This document shows positions 1 through 5,772 of a stretch of DNA of 11,763 nt, piece by piece. The translations under genes were made by a program, and so were the position numbers. Source of the DNA: Bacteroidales bacterium (GTDB lineage Bacteria > Bacteroidota > Bacteroidia > Bacteroidales > VadinHA17); contig JAUYBT010000209.1 in the NCBI GenBank assembly GCA_030692905.1, positions 1 through 11,763 of the forward strand, read 5' to 3'. The first letter of the stretch is position 1. Each line of letters opens with the position of its first letter. The notes under the pieces are model-generated. The model was not told where the DNA came from. It did no database searches and saw only the letters and a list, made by a program, of their open reading frames with translations.

Positions 1-27
1 TTTTTCGTATTTTTCTCATAGTGTTTT

Positions 28-80
28 AAGAAAATTACCCCGATTTTTAGCTGTTACGAGCTTTTTCGGGGTTTTTTCTT
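28..80. terminator. Probable bidirectional intrinsic terminator
   Basis: This is an imperfect inverted repeat. ACCCCGA (37-43) pairs with TCGGGGT (66-72), with a small inner AGCT/AGCT pair. The A-rich left flank (28-36) complements the T-rich right flank (73-80). A T run follows the stem on the plus strand and a shorter one follows on the minus strand. It lies about 95 bp past the stop of the minus-strand isomerase-like gene, so it could end that transcript, or a plus-strand transcript entering from outside the window. Nothing else is recognisable in 81-173. Confidence 0.6.
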
Positions 81-173
81 AAAGTTAATGAGATTTAACT
101 ATTTGTTAATCAATAGTTTTCAGTATTTATGAACATCCCTAAATAGTATAGTTGTCATTTGCCACAATATCCA

Positions 174-1754
174 TTAGACCAGGTTTTCAAAATTTATACC
201 TAACTTTTTAAGGGCATAACCACTCTCCTTCAAATAATTACCATAAACTGTTATCCAGTGGAAACCAGGCATTTGTTCAGCTACCAACTTACTGTCACAT
301 TCAAAGCTTATATCAATCTGTGAACGGCAGATATCAAGGAAAGGATTATCAACTATTTTCCCCAATAATCCGACATTCCTCTTAAAAGCAAAATCAGGCA
401 TAATATTAGTAACAATTTGACCTATAAGCATTTCTACTTTAGGAGCTGCACCATAGTCAGATTCAAAATGAGTAAAAAGCCTTGCTGGTTCGAGTTTTTT
501 GCCATCCATTCGTCGGGGAGCAGTGCAATGAGCCAGAGTTATTAATCCATCGTGCGGATAGGTAGGATCGTTGAGGAACACAGGTTTTCCTGAAATATTA
601 GCCAGTAATATCCCCGAGGGGACCACGACAAAATCTGATTCGCAAAATGCAAGGTATCCTGCATCATTGAGCAGGCTAAGGGTGAGGCACGCGGAAGTTT
701 CTGACAATGGCATGATTGTCCCCATGCAATTATTGATTGTGATTGCCCTGCACTTAAATTTTGCCATGATCCGCGACAAGACATCTTCGAGAACAAAGCA
801 ATTTTCAACGAATTGAAGTTTTGTTTCAAGTTTTATATTTGTATCTCTGAGATATTCACCGGCACGGCTTTTCGCGCGTGAAATAACTGATTTGTCAGAC
901 CGAGCTTCAATGATCAGTTTGCCCAACTCATCATAAGAGACCGTCTGGATATCGAACCTGAACTTATCTCTGACCAGATTTGGAACGACTCCTTCCGGCT
1001 GAGCCCATGCACCAGGTCCACCAATAGCGATTATCTTTGAGTTGAGCGTGTTTTTTAAGCCACAAAGTGCTCTTAATCTCCATAGAATTTCATCTTGATT
1101 ATCAATTACCACATCATTTTCATTGATTCCGGAAACAGCGAGTTTGTCAGTATGTTGCCTCAAAAATCGCGGACTGATTATCTCATACCATAAATATACC
1201 GGACCTGATTTATGGCGGCAGAAGAATATCACATTTTTCCCCATTTTATTTAATGAGTCAAAAATATCCATTCCCCCACCTGCAGCATATACTAAGAATA
1301 GGTCAGCAGATTGAAGATCTGTGATCTTGCTTAGGTCGGATGTTTTGCGGATACTCGCTACAGGCAGAAACTCAACCGGGAATTCTGCTTTAGATTTCAA
1401 GGTTTTAAGCTCATCCGCGATGCTGAGGAGCTCCTGATCAGCATTATTTTCGGATTGTATCCCTCCCCATGATCTCCAGCTGGTCTGGTCGCGCCGGGTT
1501 GGTATTTCACAGGTAAAAATTGGTTTTACAACCAGTGGAGTACGTCTGATTTCATACTTTTCACCTGTTTGGATAGAAGCAAGTGCAGACCAGGATAAAT
1601 CTGACATAGCTACTGCCCCCAAAGCTGATGTGCCTGTGACCTGCACGAACTTCCTCCTTGAAATTTTATTTGACATTTGATCATGATTTCCACTACAACA
1701 TGAACAACCCGTCCTGTGAGCAATGCGTGAAGATTCATTTTCCGGATTAATCAT
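174..1754 (-). CDS. Tat-signal protein with L-fucose isomerase-like (sugar isomerase) fold
   Basis: This 526-residue protein has a twin-arginine motif SRRKFVQ at residues 32-38, followed by a short weakly hydrophobic stretch rich in Ala and Gly (to about 60). That suggests folded export to the periplasm. The remainder resembles FucI/AraA-type sugar isomerases (COG2407-like). The resemblance is clearest in the C-terminal half: NNCMGTIMP (341-349), a LSLLNDAGYLAFCESDF block (359-375), NDPTYPHD (395-402) and HWITVYGNY (499-507). His499 sits where FucI has its late catalytic histidine. The first ATG is chosen because a strong Shine-Dalgarno lies 6 nt upstream of it; the in-frame Met27, just before the Tat motif, has none that I noticed. 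The extra N-terminus carries a CSCC cluster (17-20). A susD relic lies upstream on the same strand, which hints at carbohydrate use. True substrate and catalytic competence are unknown; it may be a non-canonical family member. Confidence 0.8.
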   Translation of the reverse strand: MINPENESSRIAHRTGCSCCSGNHDQMSNKISRRKFVQVTGTSALGAVAMSDLSWSALASIQTGEKYEIRRTPLVVKPIFTCEIPTRRDQTSWRSWGGIQSENNADQELLSIADELKTLKSKAEFPVEFLPVASIRKTSDLSKITDLQSADLFLVYAAGGGMDIFDSLNKMGKNVIFFCRHKSGPVYLWYEIISPRFLRQHTDKLAVSGINENDVVIDNQDEILWRLRALCGLKNTLNSKIIAIGGPGAWAQPEGVVPNLVRDKFRFDIQTVSYDELGKLIIEARSDKSVISRAKSRAGEYLRDTNIKLETKLQFVENCFVLEDVLSRIMAKFKCRAITINNCMGTIMPLSETSACLTLSLLNDAGYLAFCESDFVVVPSGILLANISGKPVFLNDPTYPHDGLITLAHCTAPRRMDGKKLEPARLFTHFESDYGAAPKVEMLIGQIVTNIMPDFAFKRNVGLLGKIVDNPFLDICRSQIDISFECDSKLVAEQMPGFHWITVYGNYLKESGYALKKLGINFENLV

Positions 1755-1760
1755 TTTAAA

Positions 1761-1767
1761 CCTCCTT
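1761..1767 (-). promoter_or_regulatory. Strong Shine-Dalgarno for the isomerase-like gene
   Basis: The minus strand reads AAGGAGG, then TTTAAA, then the ATG at 1754. This is a near-perfect anti-16S match at ideal spacing. The starts of bamD, rpoZ, coaBC, DUF4835 and recN in this window have AT-rich leaders with no such motif, so the site fixes the longer start and is unusual for this genome. Confidence 0.75.
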
Positions 1768-1897
1768 ATATTTTAAAATTGCTAAATTTAATTAAAGTCC
1801 TGATAAAAATAGTTGCATTTTATTTAAGAGCACCTCTAAATACTATTTTTTTGGTTCTGTTGTTTAAAACAAATATTGGCTATAATGTAATGATACA

Positions 1898-1930
1898 AAA
1901 GGGAAGAAGGAACGGGTCCTTCTTCCCTTT
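1898..1930 (-). terminator. Intrinsic terminator of the susD remnant
   Basis: There is a perfect 14-bp inverted repeat: AAAGGGAAGAAGGA (1898-1911), a 5-nt loop, then TCCTTCTTCCCTTT (1917-1930). On the minus strand the stem ends in a TTTTG tail. It sits about 40 bp past the susD stop, so it most likely ended the ancestral susD transcript. The isomerase-like gene downstream would then need its own promoter; I found no clear TAnnTTTG box between 1768 and 1897. Confidence 0.7.
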
Positions 1931-1969
1931 AAAATTACTTTATGGTTCTAATTCACCCGTTCAGCTTTC

Positions 1970-2626
1970 CTAGTAGCCTGAATTCTGTAAAATCTGAGGT
2001 GATGACCGGTCAATTTCACTTTGAGGAATCGGACGTAGCAGATGATATTCTGCCATATTGGTACCCCTGGCTTTTGTCCAGTTATTATACTTTTTAGCAC
2101 GCTCAATCAGTTTCCCTGTTCTTTTCAGATCGTACCAGCGGTTGAATTCGCCAAATAATTCTCTTGCGCTTTCATCCAAAATCAGGTCGATATTAATAGT
2201 AGCAGGTGTAGCCCTGTAAGAGGCTGTTACAAAAGAAGTTATGTCTTCCGGGTTTTTAGCGCATTGAGGATCAACACCAACGCCAACAGCTCTGTCAATC
2301 AGCTTGTTGTAATAAACATCTGCTCCTCCCAGTACACCACCTGTTGCACCTTTCACAATGGCTTCAGCAGCAATAAGGTAGGCTTCAGCTGAACGGAATA
2401 GTGCAAAGTCAAACGTATCATAACCATCACCATAAGTGATGCCAGGCTGCCAGAATTTCCACATAGATGGTGCTGAGCTTCTCAGACGTGATACAGGAAC
2501 TCCATCGATATACTGATCAAGATTTATGACAGCATATTTCTTGGTTCCACCTTCATCTATTCCTTTCTGTGCTCCAGATGCCGGGCTGTTCCAGGCTCTG
2601 AAAAAACAGACTTTAAATGAATTCGT
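1970..2626 (-). pseudogene. Truncated susD/RagB-family nutrient-binding lipoprotein (C-terminal remnant)
   Basis: SusD proteins are outer-membrane lipoproteins that bind glycans beside SusC porins. About 218 codons of the C-terminal part remain, against a usual length of about 500-650. Family hallmarks are visible in order: DEGGTKKYAV and LDQYIDG (codons between about 2500 and 2560), FALFRSAEAYLIAAEAI (the conserved SusD helix), LILDESARELFGEFNRWYDLKRTG, and the C-terminal LRPIPQSEIDRS...NSGY ending in TAG at 1970-1972. Homology runs upstream of the first ATG (2464) to about RAWNSP near 2599 and perhaps to 2626, where an in-frame TAA (2627-2629) stops it. No lipobox, N-terminal half or SusC partner is in the window. 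The same minus frame stays open for another 30 codons (2630-2719), but I do not recognise that peptide. From 2627 to 2830 I see nothing else. This is probably a deletion relic; expression from ATG 2464 would give a 164-residue fragment with no export signal. Confidence 0.8.
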
Positions 2627-2828
2627 TTATATCTCAACTGAAAAGTATGATTTTGAAGAGAATAAAAGCTTGCCCTCAATTTCGGGGAAAAGTGTCGGAG
2701 GAAGGCCATTAGTAGAATATTAAATAAATCTTGACATAACTATAGAGCATTCAATAGTAGAATAGAATAACGACAAAAGGAAGCAGCCCTCTATTTCAAA
2801 ATAGTTTAAACCATGCTCAATCCAGGCA

Positions 2829-2878
2829 TAAAAAAAGTACATAGTTTGTATTTTGGTTATATACTAAACTATGTACTT
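2829..2878 (-). terminator. Intrinsic terminator of the tRNA-Pro transcript
   Basis: There is a perfect 13-bp inverted repeat, AAGTACATAGTTT (2835-2847) and AAACTATGTACTT (2866-2878), with an 18-nt AT-rich loop. On the minus strand the stem is followed by a run of T (complement of A at 2830-2836). It starts 27 bp beyond the 3' end of the minus-strand tRNA, so it most likely ends that transcript. Confidence 0.7.
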
Positions 2879-2905
2879 AATAATTTCAGATCTTCGCAAA
2901 CCCTG

Positions 2906-2979
2906 TCGGGGTGATCCGACTCGAACGGACGACCACTTGCACCCCATGCAAGTACGCTAGCCAACTGCGCCACACCCCG
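2906..2979 (-). tRNA. tRNA-Pro (anticodon GGG)
   Basis: This is a complete 74-nt cloverleaf. The acceptor CGGGGTG pairs with CACCCCG with no mismatch, and the discriminator is A. The bacterial tRNA-Pro identity pair C1-G72 is present. The D-arm is GCGC/GCGT with loop AGTTGGCTA. The anticodon stem CTTGC/GCAAG encloses loop ATGGGGT, which gives anticodon GGG (2943-2945) reading CCC and CCU. The T-arm is GTCCG-TTCGAGT-CGGAT. CCA is not encoded. It has its own consensus promoter and a terminator, so it appears to be a single-gene unit. Confidence 0.95.
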
Positions 2980-2984
2980 CATTG

Positions 2985-3043
2985 ACCGCCAGAGCCTTGT
3001 CGCTTATGCTCCATAGCTTCAGCGACGGAGCGGCAAAGGCGGT
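2985..3043. repeat. GC-rich imperfect palindrome, REP-like
   Basis: The outer arms ACCGCC (2985-2990) and GGCGGT (3038-3043) enclose two competing inner stems. One is GTCGCT (2999-3004) with AGCGAC (3021-3026); the other is GCTCC (3008-3012) with GGAGC (3027-3031). Its GC content is far above the flanks. It fills the interval between the tRNA-Pro promoter and the mature tRNA 5' end. It resembles intergenic palindromic repeats in general build; I cannot tell the copy number from one window. Confidence 0.6.
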
Positions 3044-3054
3044 AAAAACTTTTG

Positions 3055-3085
3055 CAAAAATAATCAACTATTCGGATAATGCAAA
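3055..3085 (-). promoter_or_regulatory. Bacteroidota-type promoter for tRNA-Pro
   Basis: On the minus strand, a -33 TTTG (3082-3085) is followed after 19 nt by TATTTTTG (3055-3062), which matches the Bacteroidota -7 consensus TAnnTTTG. It points at the tRNA about 75 bp away. Transcription would begin near 3048, so the leader of the precursor tRNA would include the palindrome at 2985-3043. Confidence 0.55.
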
Positions 3086-3162
3086 AAGGCGTCCGCTAGT
3101 TGAGATCGTAGGTTCAACCCGCCATCTGTAACTTTTGTCACAGACAGAAGATCAAAGTTGCT

Positions 3163-3170
3163 TATATTTG
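3163..3170 (+). promoter_or_regulatory. Candidate -7 box for trxB
   Basis: TATATTTG matches TAnnTTTG and lies 24 nt before the trxB ATG. The nearest TTTG (3134-3137) is 25 nt upstream, longer than the usual spacing of about 19, so the -33 half is weak. Confidence 0.35.
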
Positions 3171-3194
3171 CAATTATAATTATGCAATACAGAA

Positions 3195-4187
3195 ATGAAG
3201 ATATTTAAACCACTGGATCTTCAGAAAGATACTCAAAATGCTAATATTGAGAATGTTGAAAATGTTAAATGCCTGATAATCGGCTCAGGACCTGCAGGAT
3301 ATACTGCAGCAATTTATGCATCAAGAGCCAATCTGAAACCCGTTCTCTTCACCGGCCTCCAGATGGGAGGTCAGCTTACAACAACTACTGAAGTTGATAA
3401 TTTCCCTGGATATCCCGATGGGGTAACCGGACCTGAAATGATGGAGGATTTTAAAAAACAGTCTGAACGTTTTGGCGCTGATATAAGGTTTGGGATTGCT
3501 ACAACTGTCGATTTTTCAGGTAAGAAACACAAAGTTACTATTGATGATAATAAAATTATTGAGGCAGATGCTGTAATTATAGCTACCGGTGCAACTGCTA
3601 AATATCTCGGACTGGAATCAGAGACCAAATATGCCGGGATGGGTGTATCAGCCTGTGCAACCTGCGATGGATTTTTTTACAGGGGTAAAGATGTTGCTGT
3701 AATTGGTGGTGGTGATACTGCTGCTGAAGAGGCGACTTATCTTGCCGGACTATGCCGGAAGGTATACCTTATTGTCAGAAGGGATGTCCTGAGAGCTTCC
3801 AAAGCAATGCAGGATAAAGTGACTAATACTAAGAATATTGAAGTATTATGGGAACATCAGACCGTAGATCTTTTTGGGGAAAATGGAGTGGAAGGAGCAA
3901 CCCTGGTAAAGAAAAAGGGTACACTTGCAGAAGAGATAGTTAAAATAAAAATTGATGGATTTTTCCTTGCTATCGGACATACTCCGAACTCTGATATCTT
4001 TAAAAAGTATGTTGAAACTGACACTGTCGGATATATCAAAACAATTCCAGGTACATCAAAAACGAATATCGCAGGAGTATTTGCAGCAGGAGATGTTCAG
4101 GATCCTCATTACAGACAGGCAGTTACGGCAGCAGGATCAGGTTGTATAGCTGCTATAGATGCAGAAAGATACCTTTCGGAATTATAA
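3195..4187 (+). CDS. trxB: Thioredoxin-disulfide reductase
   Basis: This is a cytoplasmic FAD enzyme that reduces thioredoxin with NADPH. At 330 residues it is about the usual length (310-330) plus a short N-terminal extension of roughly 24 residues. The FAD-binding motif GSGPAG is at 30-35, the redox-active pair CATC at 154-157, and the NADPH-binding motif GGGDTAAEEA at 171-180. VRR at 194-196 supplies the 2'-phosphate contact, and the second FAD motif FAAGDVQD is at 296-303. All key residues are present. The start at 3195 has no Shine-Dalgarno but follows a candidate -7 box closely. An ATG at 3182 is out of frame. No thioredoxin gene is adjacent, and the gene appears to be monocistronic, since a palindromic repeat follows it. 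Confidence 0.95.
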   Translation: MKIFKPLDLQKDTQNANIENVENVKCLIIGSGPAGYTAAIYASRANLKPVLFTGLQMGGQLTTTTEVDNFPGYPDGVTGPEMMEDFKKQSERFGADIRFGIATTVDFSGKKHKVTIDDNKIIEADAVIIATGATAKYLGLESETKYAGMGVSACATCDGFFYRGKDVAVIGGGDTAAEEATYLAGLCRKVYLIVRRDVLRASKAMQDKVTNTKNIEVLWEHQTVDLFGENGVEGATLVKKKGTLAEEIVKIKIDGFFLAIGHTPNSDIFKKYVETDTVGYIKTIPGTSKTNIAGVFAAGDVQDPHYRQAVTAAGSGCIAAIDAERYLSEL

Positions 4188-4196
4188 AACACACCT

Positions 4197-4284
4197 CTCC
4201 CGATAAGCTTCGCCTTCGCGTAGCCGTTACAGCGTAGCGAGGTCGGGATCTCCCCTGCCTACACGGCAAGCAGGCCTGAAGGGG
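4197..4284. repeat. Composite intergenic palindromic repeat
   Basis: Two adjacent inverted repeats fill most of the trxB-AHSA1 gap. The first has arms TCCCGA (4198-4203) and TCGGGA (4243-4248), with an inner imperfect CCTTCGCGTAGC / GCGTAGCGAGG pair. The second has nested arms CCCCT (4252-4256) / AGGGG (4280-4284) and CCTGC (4254-4258) / GCAGG (4270-4274). The segment is much more GC-rich than its flanks. There is no T run, so it is not a classical intrinsic terminator, though it may still stop or stabilise the trxB transcript. Confidence 0.55.
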
Positions 4285-4315
4285 CGAAAATTTCGTAATT
4301 TAATTCACATGCAAA

Positions 4316-4702
4316 ATGAAGACATTCAAAAAGAGTTTCAAGATAAATGCTGAACCATCCGATGTTTACTCAGCGGTGACAAATCCATATACAATTGAAT
4401 TATGGTCAGGCTATCCTGCGCAGATGAGCACAGAGCCGGGCAGCGAGTTTTTGCTTTGGGAAGGCGATATCGCAGGGAAGAACCTTGAATTTGTTCAGGA
4501 TAAAAAAGTAGTTCAGGAGTGGTATTTCGGAGACCAGACTGAAAAATCAATTATCACTATCACAATTACACCTGACAAGGAAAATTCCCTTGTAACTGTT
4601 GAACATACAAATATTCCGGATGAAGAGTTTAATGATATTGCCGAAGGATGGAGGGAGTATTATATTGGCGCAATAATAAATTTCTTCAACCCTAATTTTT
4701 AA
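4316..4702 (+). CDS. AHSA1 / SRPBCC-family small protein
   Basis: This 128-residue protein fits the START-like SRPBCC fold, AHSA1 subgroup (named after the activator of Hsp90 ATPase). Typical features are the N-terminal strand with FKINAEPSDVYSAVTNP (8-24), LWSGYP (29-34), a central region rich in beta strands with EWYF (68-71), the late strand TVEHTNIP (94-101), and the terminal helix with GWREYY (111-116). There is no signal peptide, so it is probably cytoplasmic. The family binds hydrophobic ligands or acts with chaperones, but bacterial members rarely have a defined role. Its stop overlaps by 11 bp the end of the converging TorD-like gene. No promoter box was found in the short gap behind the upstream repeat. 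Confidence 0.85.
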   Translation: MKTFKKSFKINAEPSDVYSAVTNPYTIELWSGYPAQMSTEPGSEFLLWEGDIAGKNLEFVQDKKVVQEWYFGDQTEKSIITITITPDKENSLVTVEHTNIPDEEFNDIAEGWREYYIGAIINFFNPNF

Positions 4703-5381
4703 GATTGTCAATTGAAAAAACTGTTGATAAATCCTGATCGAAAAGAGAAAAAATATCTTCAGAACAGGCAAGAATCAGAGTACCTATGCCTTTGAAACAT
4801 AATGTATTTGAATGATCCTGAACCTTTTTATTCCATTCAGGTATCCATGACAAAATATGGTGATCAATAAACCGCCTTATCTCTTTTCTCATTTCACCCC
4901 GGCATGCATCATCATCAAGAACCATATACTTTTCAATAAGGATAGTCAGAAAAAAGAGTTCTATTCCCAGGTGATCATCCTTTATTTTACCTTTGAATTT
5001 CGATTCCCATCCGTATGAATTATAAAATTCGGTAACGCTTGCAGAAGGATGACTTGAATTAAGTTGTCCGTTAATCCGGTAGAGTGATTCATATGCAGGG
5101 GCAAGAGTTAGCTCTTTTCTGGCAAAAAGTCTTACATAATCTTCGCGTAAAATCTTTACACATATGGTTTTGTCAATACATGAATCCCTAAGCTGGGATG
5201 CTGCTTTTATAAACTTGGGATTTGAACTTGAAACAGGAAGTTTTTTCAAAATGCCATTTTTCCAGAAATCTACTACGCATTCTTCGGAAGGCTTGTGCAT
5301 TATCATACTCCCTGCAAAATACAGGAGCATGTTGTAGCCTTTTAGAATATTATGTTTCTGGCTGTTAGTGTCTATTACCAT
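4692..5381 (-). CDS. TorD/DmsD-family molybdoenzyme chaperone
   Basis: This 229-residue, probably all-helical cytoplasmic protein is similar to TorD-family chaperones, which bind the Tat signal of molybdopterin oxidoreductases and assist cofactor insertion. Supporting motifs are DYVRLF (81-86), APAYESLYR (94-102), the family hallmark DDHLGIEL (135-142, with Asp136-His137 and Glu141), and FIDHHILSWIPEW (171-183). Length fits the family. No molybdoenzyme, iron-sulfur subunit or membrane anchor is in the window, which is unusual because these genes usually adjoin their client operon. ATG 5381 is taken as the start; Met18 is an alternative. It converges with and overlaps the AHSA1 gene. The exact client cannot be named. 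Confidence 0.75.
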   Translation of the reverse strand: MVIDTNSQKHNILKGYNMLLYFAGSMIMHKPSEECVVDFWKNGILKKLPVSSSNPKFIKAASQLRDSCIDKTICVKILREDYVRLFARKELTLAPAYESLYRINGQLNSSHPSASVTEFYNSYGWESKFKGKIKDDHLGIELFFLTILIEKYMVLDDDACRGEMRKEIRRFIDHHILSWIPEWNKKVQDHSNTLCFKGIGTLILACSEDIFSLFDQDLSTVFSIDNLKN

Positions 5382-5521
5382 AAATATGACTTATCAAAAT
5401 AATAGAATATTGCAAACATCCTGAAAATTTCAGAAATGATTGGCGTTTTGATGAATATAACCGGATTTGGGATGGTTTTGTTCGAAATGGCACTAAAAAA
5501 TGCTCCATCTCTTTTCCTAAC

Positions 5522-5686
5522 GAACTCACCCCCTAACCCCCTCTGCCACCCCTGCAGTCGGGCTCCTCACTAAACTAGCCCACAGGGCTAGTTCTTTACG
5601 TTTGGCCCTGTAAAGAGGGGGAATTAATTAACATTCAATGCTTTGTGCCCCCTCTTTGCAGAGCTATGGGGCCGGGGGGTGAGTTC
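5522..5686. repeat. Nested inverted-repeat element, MITE-like, in a gene-free stretch
   Basis: The stretch 5382-5772 holds no gene. Within it is a 165-bp element with perfect 12-bp terminal inverted repeats, GAACTCACCCCC (5522-5533) and GGGGGTGAGTTC (5675-5686). Inside are a perfect 8-bp hairpin, ACTAGCCC/GGGCTAGT (5574-5592), and a 14-bp pair, CTGTAAAGAGGGGG (5608-5621) with CCCCCTCTTTGCAG (5648-5661), with one mismatch. It encodes nothing evident. The build fits a small non-autonomous mobile element or an interspersed palindromic repeat. I see no clear target-site duplication. 5382-5521 shows nothing recognisable. Confidence 0.65.
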
Positions 5687-5716
5687 ATGGGGTTGTGGGT
5701 TTTGGGAGAGGCATTT

Positions 5717-5748
5717 ATAAAAAAAGCTGCATCCTTAAGATACAGCTT
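5717..5748 (-). terminator. Intrinsic terminator of the oxoamine synthase gene
   Basis: AAGCTGCATC (5724-5733) and GATACAGCTT (5739-5748) form a 10-bp stem with one mismatch and a 5-nt loop. On the minus strand a run of T (complement of 5719-5725) follows directly. It starts about 25 bp past the synthase stop. Confidence 0.75.
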
Positions 5749-5772
5749 CTTTTAATTATCAATTAATATTCC

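Noticed and set aside
174..1754. Calling the gene a true L-fucose isomerase (fucI)
   Set aside because: It carries a Tat signal, only the C-terminal half gives clear motif similarity, and no fucose pathway gene is adjacent.
1779..1973. 64-codon plus-strand open frame with hydrophobic residues
   Set aside because: It runs through the perfect terminator hairpin and into the end of the susD remnant; composition is that of AT-rich spacer.
2526..2723. 65-codon plus-strand open frame
   Set aside because: Its first half is antisense to convincing SusD sequence, the second half has no recognisable motif, and no promoter or ribosome site precedes it.
2906..2979. tRNA-Pro as an active integration site
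   Set aside because: No integrase gene and no second copy of the tRNA 3' end are in the window; kept only as a possibility in the susD finding.
2829..3085. Short CRISPR-like array from the clustered repeats near the tRNA
   Set aside because: The repeats are single palindromes of different sequence with no regular spacers and no cas genes.
3088..3130. T-arm-like piece (GGTTCAACCC) that might be a tRNA fragment or attachment site
   Set aside because: The T-stem does not pair properly, there is no anticodon arm, and it does not match the tRNA-Pro next to it.
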